Shown here piece by piece: positions 47,466-56,265 of a DNA stretch of 64,000 bases. The notes under the pieces are model-generated. The model worked only from the letters and a program-made list of their open reading frames with translations. It was not told the DNA's origin and ran no database searches. The translations under genes were made by a program, and so were the position numbers. Origin of the DNA: Stackebrandtia endophytica (lineage in GTDB: Bacteria; Actinomycetota; Actinomycetes; Mycobacteriales; Micromonosporaceae); NCBI RefSeq assembly GCF_006716355.1, contig NZ_VFOW01000001.1, positions 3,472,001 to 3,536,000 of the forward strand, in the 5' to 3' direction. Numbering within the stretch: position 1 is the stretch's first letter; every line of letters begins with the position of its first letter.

Positions 47466-48476
47466 ATGCAGATCACCGAGTTTCTGCCCACCAAGGCCAG
47501 TCAATCCGACCTGGAACAGTGGCGTGACGTGCTCAACGCCATGACGGCGGAGGACATGCCGAACGAGCCACGGTGGACCGATGATCGGTTGCGCGAGTAC
47601 CTCTCGATCACCATGCCCGGCGAGCGACGTCTCGCGTTCGTCGCCCGCGACGACGACCGTCGAATCATCGGGCATGCCAACCTGCTGCTGTTCGGCGGTG
47701 AGTTCGCCGACGCCGGGGTCTTCGAGATCTTCGTCAGACCCGGGCAGCGCGGTACCGGCGCCGGCCGGGGACTGTTGCGGGCCATAGCCGAGCGGGCCCG
47801 TGAGGAGGGGCGGACCACCATCGGTGTCGAGGTCATCGCGACCACGCCCGCCGTCGGGTTCTACGACCGCATGGGGTTCAACCGCGCCGTGGTGGAGAAC
47901 CGCAATCTCCTTGCGCTGACCGAAGTGGATTGGGATGCGGTGGGTGATCTGTCCGGACGCCTGGCCGCCGGTTACCGACTGGAGTACTACACCGGTCACC
48001 TTCCCGACGATCTGGTGGAACGCTATGCCGCGACCAAGGTGCACCTGAAGGCCGAGCCGGCGTACAACACCGGCGCCTGGCGCGGCTCGGCCGATGCGCA
48101 ACGGCTGAAGGACAGTCTGGCGACCCTGGCGGCCAGGGGGATGCGCTCCCACCTGGTGGTCGCTATCGCCGAGGCCAAGGAGATGGTCGTGGGCCTGACC
48201 GAGCTGGTCGTCGCGGCGCAGCGTCCCACCCGAGGCGACCAGTACGACACCGTCGTCGCGCCCGAACACCGCTCCTACGGCCTGGGAATGGCGATGAAGG
48301 CGCGGATGCTGTGCGAGTTGCGGGAAGCCGAGCCGCAGCTGGTCGACGTGCAGACCTGGACCGCACGGGAGGGCGATCCGATGGAGCACGTCGATGCCGC
48401 GCTCGGCTTCCGCAACGACGTCCAGTGGTATGAGTACGAGACCGACGTGGCCGGGTTGCTTCGCCGTCTGGGGTGA
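47466..48476 (+). CDS. Tandem GNAT-domain acetyltransferase
   Basis: 336 aa with two GNAT folds. The first (residues ~1-150) has the acetyl-CoA loop RPGQRGTGAGRGLL and VEVIATTPAVGFYDRMGF; the second (~160-336) has VAPEHRSYGLGMAMKARML and ends NDVQWYEYE. Double GNAT proteins include MshD-like and aminoglycoside-modifying enzymes, but the substrate here is unknown. The start is ATG 47466, after AAGGAGG. Confidence 0.85.
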   Translation: MQITEFLPTKASQSDLEQWRDVLNAMTAEDMPNEPRWTDDRLREYLSITMPGERRLAFVARDDDRRIIGHANLLLFGGEFADAGVFEIFVRPGQRGTGAGRGLLRAIAERAREEGRTTIGVEVIATTPAVGFYDRMGFNRAVVENRNLLALTEVDWDAVGDLSGRLAAGYRLEYYTGHLPDDLVERYAATKVHLKAEPAYNTGAWRGSADAQRLKDSLATLAARGMRSHLVVAIAEAKEMVVGLTELVVAAQRPTRGDQYDTVVAPEHRSYGLGMAMKARMLCELREAEPQLVDVQTWTAREGDPMEHVDAALGFRNDVQWYEYETDVAGLLRRLG

Positions 48477-48502
48477 CGGCGGTTCGAACCGATCCGGTCG
48501 GC

Positions 48503-49135
48503 TCAGCGGTCGACGGTGGCGCCCTCGTGTGACAGCTGAGCGATGTCGGCGTCCAATTGCTGCCGTGCCCGCCGCAGTTGTTCCTCCGCCGAGTTGATGG
48601 CGGTCAGGAACGCCCGGGCCCGTGCCAGCTGACGTTCCACGTCCTCCTGTTGGCTGTCACGGTGGTCGCCGGCCTGTCGCCGGTATTCCTCGGCGGCGCG
48701 TTCGGCCTCGATCTCGGCCTGTTCGCGTGCCAGGTGCAGCACCTCGCGTGCCTGTCCGCGTGCCTGACCGATGATCTGGCGGCAGTAGTCCTGCGCCTGG
48801 GTGACGTAGCCTTCGGCCTGCTGCTGTGCCTGCGACAGCAGGTTGACCGCGTCGGAGTCGATGTTGCGCATCGCCTCGGCCTGTCGCCGGTCGCTGGTGC
48901 GGCTCTGCCAGTCCCGCAACGCCCGCTTGAAGTTGTCGGCCTCGGCGCGCAGTGACGTCTCCAGTTCGAACCGTCGAGACAGCTCTCTGGCCACATCGGA
49001 GATAAATCCATCCACTTCGGATGGATCGTATCCGCGTCTTCCCAACGCAGACCGGTTGAACCGGGTCTTGCTGACTTGGGTCGCCGTCATTCGATTGTCC
49101 ACGTGGCCGTGTCCGGCACGGTGAGACATTGTCAT
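48503..49135 (-). CDS. DivIVA-domain coiled-coil protein
   Basis: 210 aa. FNRSALGRRGYDPSEVDGFISDVARELS is the DivIVA N-terminal membrane-curvature motif, followed by a long coiled coil rich in Gln, Ala and Glu (residues ~45-200). DivIVA-like proteins mark cell poles or septa in actinobacteria. This is shorter than the main DivIVA/Wag31 and lacks its C-terminal second coil, so it is probably a paralogue. The ATG overlaps the globin stop (TAATG). It is the last gene of the globin operon. Confidence 0.85.
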   Translation of the reverse strand: MTMSHRAGHGHVDNRMTATQVSKTRFNRSALGRRGYDPSEVDGFISDVARELSRRFELETSLRAEADNFKRALRDWQSRTSDRRQAEAMRNIDSDAVNLLSQAQQQAEGYVTQAQDYCRQIIGQARGQAREVLHLAREQAEIEAERAAEEYRRQAGDHRDSQQEDVERQLARARAFLTAINSAEEQLRRARQQLDADIAQLSHEGATVDR

Positions 49136-50250
49136 TATGGCTTCTCCTCGTCCCAGTGATCAAAGTAGATTGACTGAGGATCGACTCCGGCGTCGACCAG
49201 AGTGGACCGAGTGGCGGATATCATTCCGGTGGGCCCACAGGCGTATATGTCGAATCCGAGGGTGTGGCCGAAGTTCAGCGCCACGTCCACCGGATTACCT
49301 ATGTGGACGCCGGGCCCGGCCGGACCGTTGTCGACGCACGGCAGCACGCCAAGCCAGTCGTGGGTGTCGGCCAGCCGCCGCATCTCCTCCAGGTCGTAGA
49401 GACCGTTGACATCCGTCGCGCCCCAGAACAACTGAGTGCGGCGCGGCTTGTCCGCCAGCTGCTCGATGAGTGCCTTCAACGGAGCCAGACCGGTACCGCC
49501 TGCCAACATCACGATCGGCCGGTGTGACTCCCGCAGAATCAGGCCGTCTCCCATCGGAGGCCCCAACCGCAGCACGTCGCCGACCTGAGTCAGGTCCACC
49601 AGTGCCGTCGAGACCGTTCCGCCGTCGACGATCCTGACGTGCAGATCGATCGTGTCGTCGGCGCGCGGAGCGTTCGCGGGGGAGTAGTAGCGCCACACCC
49701 GAGGCCGCCACGGCGACGACACGGTGATCGACTGCCCGGGAACGAAATCCAGTCGGGTGTGGGGGGCGACCGTCATGATCGCGGTCTCCAGGCCGATGCG
49801 GCGATGGCTGACGACGGTGCCGTCCCACCACGCGGGTAGGACGTTGGCCGCCTCGTCGGCCGCGTCGGCCATGACCTGAGCGACCAACCCGTATGCCTGT
49901 TCCCAGTCGGCGGCCACCTCCGGCGACCACGACGGACCACTGAAGTGGGCCAGCGTGGCCAGCAGGGCATCGCCGACCGCCGGATAGTGGTCGCGCAGGG
50001 CGCCGAACTTACGGTGGTCTCGCCCGAGTTGCCGCAGGTAGGGAACGACGGCGTCCAGGTTGTCGACGTTGCTGACCACCGATCCCAGTGCCTGCACCAG
50101 CTTGTCGCGCTGGGCGGCCATGGCGATGGGGAACAGTTCACGCACCTGGGGATGGGCGAGGAACAGACGTGAGTAGAAGAACAGCGGGACCTGCTCACCG
50201 TGCGCGGCGACCAGGCCCCAACTGGCTTTCAAACGATCGGCGTCGACCAT
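49135..50250 (-). CDS. Flavohaemoglobin-like protein (globin plus FAD/NAD reductase)
   Basis: 371 aa. Residues 1-135 form a globin (FFYSRLFLAHPQVRELFP, RQLGRDHRKFGALRDHYPAVGDALL with the proximal-type His), and the rest a reductase: RVWRYYSPANAP for FAD, MLAGGTGLAPLKALIEQL for NAD(P) and ACGPTGMI near the C-terminus. This is the organisation of NO dioxygenases, which turn NO into nitrate. It starts 4 bp after the truncated globin gene and overlaps the DivIVA gene by 1 bp. Confidence 0.88.
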   Translation of the reverse strand: MVDADRLKASWGLVAAHGEQVPLFFYSRLFLAHPQVRELFPIAMAAQRDKLVQALGSVVSNVDNLDAVVPYLRQLGRDHRKFGALRDHYPAVGDALLATLAHFSGPSWSPEVAADWEQAYGLVAQVMADAADEAANVLPAWWDGTVVSHRRIGLETAIMTVAPHTRLDFVPGQSITVSSPWRPRVWRYYSPANAPRADDTIDLHVRIVDGGTVSTALVDLTQVGDVLRLGPPMGDGLILRESHRPIVMLAGGTGLAPLKALIEQLADKPRRTQLFWGATDVNGLYDLEEMRRLADTHDWLGVLPCVDNGPAGPGVHIGNPVDVALNFGHTLGFDIYACGPTGMISATRSTLVDAGVDPQSIYFDHWDEEKP

Positions 50251-50254
50251 TTGT

Positions 50255-50638
50255 TCAGTGGTCCAGCTCGATCACATCGTCGGCGACTGACTTCAGAACA
50301 CCCGCCACCGCGTCACAGATGTCTGCCGGCGCGCCCATCTCGGTGAGCACGGCCAGCAGGTGGGCACCGACGGCGTCGTAGTGCGTCCGGGTGACTCCCA
50401 TGCCGCGGTGGGCTTCGGCGAGCTCTTTGCCCTCATAGGACTTGGGTCCGCCCAGGACCTGCGACAGCATGGCCACCTGGTGCCGCTTGAGGGTGGGCAG
50501 GTCGGTGTCGGTGAAGTACGGAGCGAGCTGGGCGTCGCCCAGCAGCCGGAGATAGAACCGCTCGACCGCCTCGGTGATGGTCGGGGCACCGCCCAGACGC
50601 TCGTACGGCGATTGAGTCACGGATTCAGAGGTCGGCAC
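50255..50638 (-). CDS. glbN: Truncated haemoglobin, group I
   Basis: 127 aa. YERLGGAPTITEAVERFYLRLLGDAQLAPYFTDTDL, the LKRHQVAMLSQVLGG block and RGMGVTRTHYDAVGAHL with the proximal His region place it among trHbN-type globins, which bind O2 and destroy NO. It heads a three-gene operon with the flavohaemoglobin-like and DivIVA genes. The GTG at 50638 is used; its ribosome site is weak. Confidence 0.88.
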   Translation of the reverse strand: MPTSESVTQSPYERLGGAPTITEAVERFYLRLLGDAQLAPYFTDTDLPTLKRHQVAMLSQVLGGPKSYEGKELAEAHRGMGVTRTHYDAVGAHLLAVLTEMGAPADICDAVAGVLKSVADDVIELDH

Positions 50639-50938
50639 GAATACTCGCTTTCAGTTTGGGGTGGAGGGGTCACGCGCGACGAGGCCGGGTTCTGGATTGG
50701 GCCGTGGGGTGGAAACGGCGGGAGGCGACGAGGGGAGGAGCCGCCTGCTCGGCCGGTCGCGCGGGTACCGCCATACCGTACCCAAAAATCGGGCGTCCGA
50801 ATCCGGGCGCGACGGACCTCCGAAACCGGTCGACGAATGCGATGGCGTATCGACTGCTGCCTGGCCACCTGAACGTTGGGTAAGCTCGGCACACTTACTG
50901 ACAGAGCAGTCGGATGTGACACCCGAAAGGACCTTTCA

Positions 50939-51343
50939 ATGGAATCGCGGATACGCGTTGTCGTGGCCAAGCCGGGATTGGACGGCCATGACCGGGGCGC
51001 CAAGGTCGTTGCTCGTGCCCTGCGCGACGCCGGTATGGAGGTCATCTACACCGGGTTGCACCAAACCCCCGAGCAGATCGTCGCCGCCTGCATCGCCGAG
51101 GACGCGCACGCGGTCGGCCTCAGCGTGCTGTCCGGTGCGCACCTCACCCTGTTCAAGAAGGTGACCGAGTTGCTGGCCGAACGCGATGCCGGTGACATCG
51201 TGGTCTTCGGCGGCGGAATCATTCCCGACGACGACCTTCCGCAGTTGCAGTCGCTGGGCGTGGCCAAGATCTTCACCCCCGGCGCGACCACTCAATCCAT
51301 TGTCGATTGGGTTCGCGCCAACGTCGCCGCCAAAACCGGCTGA
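50939..51343 (+). CDS. Cobalamin-binding subunit of methylmalonyl-CoA mutase type
   Basis: 134 aa. A free-standing B12-binding domain with the cobalt-ligating DGHDRGA (DxHxxG), [12 protein letters not shown] and GGGIIP loops. Such subunits partner a large catalytic chain of methylmalonyl- or isobutyryl-CoA mutase that is encoded elsewhere. ATG 50939 follows AAAGGA. Two overlapping hairpins follow the stop. The gene is divergent from glbN; 50639-50938 holds no gene. Confidence 0.9.
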   Translation: MESRIRVVVAKPGLDGHDRGAKVVARALRDAGMEVIYTGLHQTPEQIVAACIAEDAHAVGLSVLSGAHLTLFKKVTELLAERDAGDIVVFGGGIIPDDDLPQLQSLGVAKIFTPGATTQSIVDWVRANVAAKTG

Positions 51344-51376
51344 CCAGCCGGTTCCCTCATGTCGGTGAGGGAACCG
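51334..51376 (+). terminator. Nested hairpins after the B12-binding gene
   Basis: Stem aaccggc/gccggtt spans the stop codon (51334-51353); stem cggttccctca/tgagggaaccg follows (51349-51376). The two are mutually exclusive, as in attenuation, but the simplest reading is a terminator. Confidence 0.55.
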
Positions 51377-51399
51377 AAAAACAGTTCAAAAAAGAATTT

Positions 51400-51600
51400 G
51401 GAGAAGGCGTAACCCCTCGCCGTAGCCATCGTTTTACTAGACGTCGGAGCACAAACGGCAAGCGGCAAAGAAGCCGAGGCCGCACTTCAGAAGAGGTGCC
51501 GCTCCGATGTAAAGCGGCCGATGCCCTGTCGGTCGAGGGGTGGCGACGGGGCATCGTGCATATAGGGGGGCCGAACTTCTGAGGGGTGAGTTCGGCCCCC
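51400..51600 (+). ncRNA. Possible structured RNA or terminated short transcript
   Basis: A comparatively AT-rich stretch with two strong hairpins in line: gatgccctgtcg/cgacggggcatc (51520-51557, with one G·U) and gggggccgaact/agttcggccccc (51566-51600), the latter a good terminator. No protein-like frame is seen, only a basic one without a start context. It may be a small RNA or simply the 3' end of an upstream transcript. Confidence 0.3.
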
Positions 51601-52171
51601 GTTTCCGTCGTGCTTGCACGTCCAAGTACGACATTCAGTTTTGAAAGATTTATGGGTTCGTTAAGCATTCGTTTGGATCGGTGCGACGAAACCGACATTT
51701 CGCACTCGGGTCGCCGATCGCCGGAGCCACGGGGTACCGCGATCCGACGGGGCCTTTGAGACAAGTGGTGACGAATCGACTCCGGCGGCGCCCCTGAGAC
51801 ACCCGACGAGATGGACCGACGAGACGACCCGGTGAAGGCCGTATCGAGTCCCCTATCGGGACACCGCATAGCGGTATCCAACTGACGTATCCACCTGACG
51901 CAGCTGACGGCGGCGTCGCACCGATCCGTCGCACCGACCCGTCGCACCGGGCCGGTACCGGGCGCGGCAACGACCGGGATCCGACCGATCCATGTCGACA
52001 TCGCCAATCCGGTCGACGTGTACGGACGGCGGAAACCGGGACGGCGTGAACCGTCGCCTCCGGTACACCGGCTGCCGGCGGTGACCGAATGGTCGGTCCC
52101 GCCACAATCAGGAAGTCGCTCAGCGGTTTCCACGGAGGGACCGTCGGCCCGCCGTGTCGTTCGGCATGTCG
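51601..52171. other. Intergenic stretch with 13-bp repeats
   Basis: About 570 bp before the end of the LysR gene with no protein-like frame. It contains short 13-bp tandem repeats at 51874-51953. A long minus-strand open frame through it crosses terminators and repeats and is rejected. Confidence 0.5.
51874..51953. repeat. 13-bp tandem repeats, two groups
   Basis: Group 1: gtatccaactgac and gtatccacctgac (51874-51899), followed by a partial third unit. Group 2: gtcgcaccgatcc, gtcgcaccgaccc, gtcgcaccgggcc (51915-51953). Confidence 0.7.
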
Positions 52172-53080
52172 TCAGCCACGCGCCTCGGTGATCTCCTCGA
52201 TCCCGGCCGCCACCGCCGCCACCGCCGGATGTTCTCGGCTGCCGCGTCGGGTCACCGTCAAGAAATGCCGGAACGGTTGGTGCGGCCCGGCGATCGGAAT
52301 GCGTCGCAGCGTCAAATGCGGTGGAAGCTCCGCCAGGCGCGGAATGATCGCGATGCCCAGTCGATAGGCGACCAAGGTCGCCACCACCGACCACTCGCTG
52401 GCCTCGTGGGCCACTGAGGGACTGAATCCGGCGTTACTGCACGCGGCCAGCACGTGTTGCCGCGACGTACTGCCGGGCAAGCCCAGAATCCAGCGTTCCC
52501 GTGCGGTGTCGGCGAGGGTGACGGTGTCTTGTTCAGCCAGTGGATGATCGGCTGAGACGACGACGTCGAACGGGTCGTCGAACAGCGGCTGCTGGTCGAA
52601 ACGGATGTCGTCGAGGGCGGGAGAGTCCAGAGTCGCCTCGACGATGGCGAGATCGGCGTCACCGGCGAACAGCAGATCGAAGCACTCGGTCGCCTGGGCC
52701 TCCCGAAGGCTGACTTCGATCGCCGGGTGACGAACCTGCAATAGTTCAGCTGTGGGGGCCAATAGTGTCGCAATTGCGGTGCCGAACCCACACAATCGGA
52801 TCTGTCCGCCGACCTCGGTGCCGGTGGCGTGCAGTTCGGCCTCCGCTCGGTTCCATCGGGCCTCGATGACGTCGGCGTGGGACAGCAGCAACAGGGCGGC
52901 GGCGGTGAGTCGGACGTTGCGTCCCTGCGGCTCCAGCAGTGTGACGTTCAGCTCCTTGGCGAGCTGTCTGATCTGCTGTGAAGCAGCTGAAGGACTCATG
53001 TGAAGAGCCTTAGCGGCACCGGTCACAGTGCCGTAATGTGACACCGCTCGCAACACGTGGAGTCGTCGCAGGTCAATCAC
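52172..53080 (-). CDS. LysR-family transcriptional regulator
   Basis: 302 aa. The N-terminal HTH (LRRLHVLRAVSHYGTVTGAAKALHMSPSAASQQIRQLAKEL) and a C-terminal substrate-binding domain of two lobes are complete. The family often activates a divergent gene. The divergent neighbour is the small zinc-ribbon gene (start 53375), which is not a typical LysR target. GTG start. The effector is unknown. Confidence 0.9.
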   Translation of the reverse strand: MIDLRRLHVLRAVSHYGTVTGAAKALHMSPSAASQQIRQLAKELNVTLLEPQGRNVRLTAAALLLLSHADVIEARWNRAEAELHATGTEVGGQIRLCGFGTAIATLLAPTAELLQVRHPAIEVSLREAQATECFDLLFAGDADLAIVEATLDSPALDDIRFDQQPLFDDPFDVVVSADHPLAEQDTVTLADTARERWILGLPGSTSRQHVLAACSNAGFSPSVAHEASEWSVVATLVAYRLGIAIIPRLAELPPHLTLRRIPIAGPHQPFRHFLTVTRRGSREHPAVAAVAAGIEEITEARG

Positions 53081-53374
53081 GGTGTGCTCCCTTCAGTTGG
53101 CCGTCGGTGAGCACCCGTCGAGGTGTCGCTGCGGCCGTCGTGATCAATATTGAAGGCTGACCTTAACAGTCTCGTTCAAAAATTCCTGTTAGACCTTTAC
53201 CGTTTTTGGGTGCATCCTTGCGAGTGGGTAGGACGTGTTATCTGCAATCGGTACGGGTTCGGTATCCGAACTCGACCCGTTCGTGATCGAAACGCCGGCC
53301 GAGACATCCCGTTCATCAGCGAGACATCCACTCACCGAGTCATTCACTCACTCAGTTCGAAGGAAGACCTGCTC

Positions 53375-53581
53375 ATGCAATCCCACTGCCCGCACTGCGG
53401 TTGGCCAGACGTCGAGACGTACCAGGTCGTCTCGCGGCGCCTTACGCGCGACAGTTCCCTACTGTCGTGGACCCGTTGCGCCTGTGGTTCGTTGCAGATG
53501 CGCCAACAGGCCCGCGGTAAGGAGACCACGATCCTCACCCGTGGCCGTCCCACCGCCGACATGTCCCGACTGGCTCATTAG
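53375..53581 (+). CDS. 68-aa zinc-ribbon-like protein
   Basis: A small protein with two metal-ligand pairs, CPHCGW near the N-terminus and CACG in the middle (MQSHCPHCGWPDVETYQVVS ... TRCACGSLQMR). A clear AAGGAAG site precedes ATG 53375 and a terminator follows, so this is a real single gene. It probably binds zinc. No further function is recognised. The frame open upstream of this ATG is not used. Confidence 0.75.
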   Translation: MQSHCPHCGWPDVETYQVVSRRLTRDSSLLSWTRCACGSLQMRQQARGKETTILTRGRPTADMSRLAH

Positions 53582-53608
53582 GTCACGCACCAAGTCCGCG
53601 GCGAGTCT

Positions 53609-53640
53609 GACGAGAGCCCCTGAAACAAGGGGCTTTCGTC
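53609..53640 (+). terminator. Terminator after the zinc-ribbon gene
   Basis: Arms gacgagagcccc and ggggctttcgtc (12 bp with one G·U), 8-nt loop, 28 bp past the stop. Confidence 0.75.
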
Positions 53641-53765
53641 GGCATCGACCCCCTGAGCCGACCGTCGCCAAACCGCTGGGCGGCTTGATCTTTCCGAGTA
53701 TTCAGCCGACCATCCGATGATCGGGGCACCCCATTAGTGGCGGGGGTCGCATATCGTTTCACGCC

Positions 53766-54575
53766 ATGGAGTTCCTCACCGATCCACAGATCTGGATCTC
53801 TTTCTTCACCCTGTTGCTGCTCGAATTGATTCTGGGCATCGACAACGTGGTGTTCATCTCGATCCTCACCGGTCGACTTCCCGAGAACCAGCGCCCGCGG
53901 GCACGCTTCATCGGACTGTCACTGGCTCTGGTCTGCCGACTGGCGCTGCTGGCGACACTGTCCTGGATGATCGGCCTCACCGCGCCGCTGTTCGAACTGT
54001 TCTCCCATCCGTTCTCCGGACGGGACCTCATTCTCATCGTGGGTGGCGCGTTCCTGCTGATCAAGGCCACTCACGAGATCCATCACCGTTTGGAGGGGCC
54101 GGAGGAGGGCAAGCACGCTTCCGGTGGCGCCAAACAGGCGGTGTTCACCTCGATCATTCTGCAGATCGCGGTGCTGGACATCGTGTTCTCGCTGGACTCG
54201 GTCATCACCGCCATCGGAATGGTCGAGAACCTGTGGGTCATGGCGTCGGCGATCATCGTCGCCATCGTCATCACGCTGTACTTCGCCGGTGCGATCGCCC
54301 GATTCATCGACGCCCACCCTTCGATCAAGATGCTGGCTCTGGCGTTCCTGGTGCTGATCGGGGCCAGCCTGATCGGCGACGGCTTCGGCGCCGAGATCCC
54401 CAAGGGCTACGTGTACGGGCCCATCGCGTTCTCGCTGCTGGTGGAGTTCCTGAACATCCGTGCGCGCAGGGTGGCCCGTGATAAACCGGTTCGGCTGCGT
54501 GACTCCTTCCACGGCGACGAATCCGAGACCGAGGAGGGGGAGCCCGGCAAGGCCGACGAGAAGGCCCCGGCCTAA
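53766..54575 (+). CDS. TerC-family integral membrane protein
   Basis: 269 aa with seven or more helices. ELILGIDNVVFISILTGRLP and AVLDIVFSLDSVITAIGM, each with a paired Asp in the membrane, are the TerC signatures. TerC/Alx proteins move Mn2+ or metallate exported enzymes and are linked to tellurite resistance. An acidic tail ends the protein. A strong terminator follows, so the CorC-type genes downstream are a separate unit, although metal ion transport may link them. Confidence 0.9.
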   Translation: MEFLTDPQIWISFFTLLLLELILGIDNVVFISILTGRLPENQRPRARFIGLSLALVCRLALLATLSWMIGLTAPLFELFSHPFSGRDLILIVGGAFLLIKATHEIHHRLEGPEEGKHASGGAKQAVFTSIILQIAVLDIVFSLDSVITAIGMVENLWVMASAIIVAIVITLYFAGAIARFIDAHPSIKMLALAFLVLIGASLIGDGFGAEIPKGYVYGPIAFSLLVEFLNIRARRVARDKPVRLRDSFHGDESETEEGEPGKADEKAPA

Positions 54576-54620
54576 CCCGCGCGGGCGATATCCACCGCCG
54601 ACGTCGAGGCGAAATCACCG

Positions 54621-54648
54621 AACCTGCCCGGGCTTTCCCGGGCAGGTT
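54621..54648 (+). terminator. Terminator after terC
   Basis: Arms aacctgcccggg and cccgggcaggtt (12 bp perfect) with a 4-nt loop, followed by cttcc. Confidence 0.85.
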
Positions 54649-54751
54649 CTTCCCTGTTCACGGGGGCGAAACCCGTGCCGGATTCGGTGCTGCCGACGTC
54701 GGCGTGGAGGTCACGGGCGGTCGACCGGTTTGGGTTTTGCGTCACGGGTGC

Positions 54752-54781
54752 TTTCCACCGAGTCGACGGATCTCTTAGAAT
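54752..54781 (+). promoter_or_regulatory. Candidate promoter of the CNNM leader
   Basis: TAGAAT at 54776-54781 resembles a -10 box and TTTCCA at 54752-54757 a weak -35, 18 bp apart. Transcription would start near 54788 and give a leader of ~104 nt. Inferred from sequence only. Confidence 0.35.
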
Positions 54782-54787
54782 CGGCTG

Positions 54788-54892
54788 ATGGAGACACCTT
54801 CTGATCCTGACGGATGTAGTATCCAGCCGGGCGAGACGGCCCGGCAACCCCTTCCGGCGTGTGACGCCGGGGTCGCGGCGGTGAACGCCGCG
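54788..54892 (+). promoter_or_regulatory. Structured 5' leader with start-codon hairpin (candidate riboswitch)
   Basis: Three perfect 7-bp hairpins in series: gccgggc/gcccggc (54826-54845), ccggcgt/acgccgg (54854-54870) and cgcggcg/cgccgcg (54874-54892). A ggcaaccc element between the first two recalls the core of S-box-type RNAs. The third stem ends on the G of the GTG start of the CNNM gene and leaves no other ribosome site visible, so it could block translation. The class is not established. Confidence 0.45.
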
Positions 54893-56265
54893 TGTTGATC
54901 CTGGCCGGTCTGGCCATCATTACGGCGGTTACCGCCGCCACTGCGTTTTTCGTCGCACAAGAGTTCGCCTATGTCGCCGTCGACAGATCCCGGCTGTCCC
55001 AGCTGGCGGAGTCCGGTGACAAGGCGTCGATTCGAGCTCTGAAGGTCACCGCGCGACTGTCGTTCATGTTGTCCGGCGCTCAGCTGGGTATCACGGTCAC
55101 GGCACTGTTCGTCGGTTTCTTCGCCGAACCGTTTCTGGGCCAGGGCCTGCGGGACCTGTTCGGGGACATCGGACTGCCTTCGGCGGCGAGCACGGCCATC
55201 TCATTGATCCTGACGCTGACGTTCGCGAACGTCGTGCAGATGGTGCTGGGTGAACTGGCACCGAAGAACCTCGCGATCGCCAAGACCGTCGCCCTGTCGC
55301 GATGGCTGGCCGCTCCCACCCTGGTGTACCTGGCGATTGCCGGGCCGCTCATCAAGTTCTTCGATTCGGTGTCCAACTGGCTGTTGCGGCTGGTCGGCAT
55401 CGAACCGGTCGAGGAGTTGCCTCACGGCGCGTCGGCCGACGATCTGCACCACATCATCGACGAGTCCCGCGACAGCGGGCACCTGGATGCGGAGTTGTCG
55501 CAGATTCTCGACAACGGCCTGGACTTCCGCGAGTTGTCCGCCGGTCAGGTCATGACTCCGCGCGTGGACGTGGAGACCATCGACGCGACGCTGCCGGTGT
55601 CGGAGCTGGTGGAGAAGCTGTCCACCGGCCGGTCTCGGTTTCCGGTGGTGGGCAGCGACGTCGACGATGTCATCGGTGTCGTCGGCATAGCCGAGATCGT
55701 CACCGTTCCCAGGAACGCGCGGGCGACCACCCCGGTCCGGGACATCGCGGCCCCGCCGTTGTTGATCCCGGAGAGTCTGCGGTTGCCCGACGTCTTGGAG
55801 CGACTGCGCAGTGAGCATCGGCAGCAGGCGTGCGTGTTGGACGAGTACGGCGGCCTCGCGGGCGTCGTCTCCTTCGAGGACCTGGCTGAGGAGCTGGTCG
55901 GCGACATCCGTGACGAGGACGACCGTCCCGCCGAGCGGGTCATCTTCCGCGCCGACGGCAGTTGGCTGGTGCCGGGACGTCTGCGGGTCGACGAGGTCGC
56001 CGACGCGACCGGGGTCGAACTGCCCGAGGACGACGATTACGAGACCCTGGGTGGTCTGGTCATGGACGCGTTGGGGCGGATTCCCCGCTCCGGTGACGTG
56101 ATCGAGGTGGGCCCGGTCGAATGGGAGCCACCGGATCTCCCGTCGGAGGAATCGCCACCGCCGCGTCTGGCGCGGTTGAAGGTCGTGTCGGTCCGCCGTC
56201 ACGTTCCCAAACTGGTGTCGCTCGCGTTGATCGACGTCCCCGCGGACTCGGAGGTGGCCAAATGA
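54892..56265 (+). CDS. CNNM/CorC-family transporter (DUF21-CBS-CorC_HlyC)
   Basis: 457 aa. An N-terminal DUF21 membrane domain with about four helices (LSGAQLGITVTALFVGFFAEP, VLGELAPKNLAIAKT), two CBS domains (VMTPRVDVETIDATLPVSEL ... DEYGGLAGVVSFEDLAEELVGDI) and a C-terminal CorC_HlyC domain. Members export Mg2+ or act in Na+-coupled metal transport. Translation starts at GTG 54892, inside the last leader hairpin. The next gene overlaps by 4 bp. Confidence 0.9.
   Translation: MLILAGLAIITAVTAATAFFVAQEFAYVAVDRSRLSQLAESGDKASIRALKVTARLSFMLSGAQLGITVTALFVGFFAEPFLGQGLRDLFGDIGLPSAASTAISLILTLTFANVVQMVLGELAPKNLAIAKTVALSRWLAAPTLVYLAIAGPLIKFFDSVSNWLLRLVGIEPVEELPHGASADDLHHIIDESRDSGHLDAELSQILDNGLDFRELSAGQVMTPRVDVETIDATLPVSELVEKLSTGRSRFPVVGSDVDDVIGVVGIAEIVTVPRNARATTPVRDIAAPPLLIPESLRLPDVLERLRSEHRQQACVLDEYGGLAGVVSFEDLAEELVGDIRDEDDRPAERVIFRADGSWLVPGRLRVDEVADATGVELPEDDDYETLGGLVMDALGRIPRSGDVIEVGPVEWEPPDLPSEESPPPRLARLKVVSVRRHVPKLVSLALIDVPADSEVAK

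Noticed and set aside
51357-52394. Minus-strand open frame (345 codons) downstream of LysR
   Set aside because: Crosses two hairpin terminators and 13-bp repeats and overlaps the LysR C-terminus in another phase; no domain.
54788-54892. Assignment of the leader to the SAM-I or SAM-IV riboswitch class
   Set aside because: Only the ggcaacc element matches by eye; no closing P1 stem is seen and the downstream gene is not in methionine metabolism.
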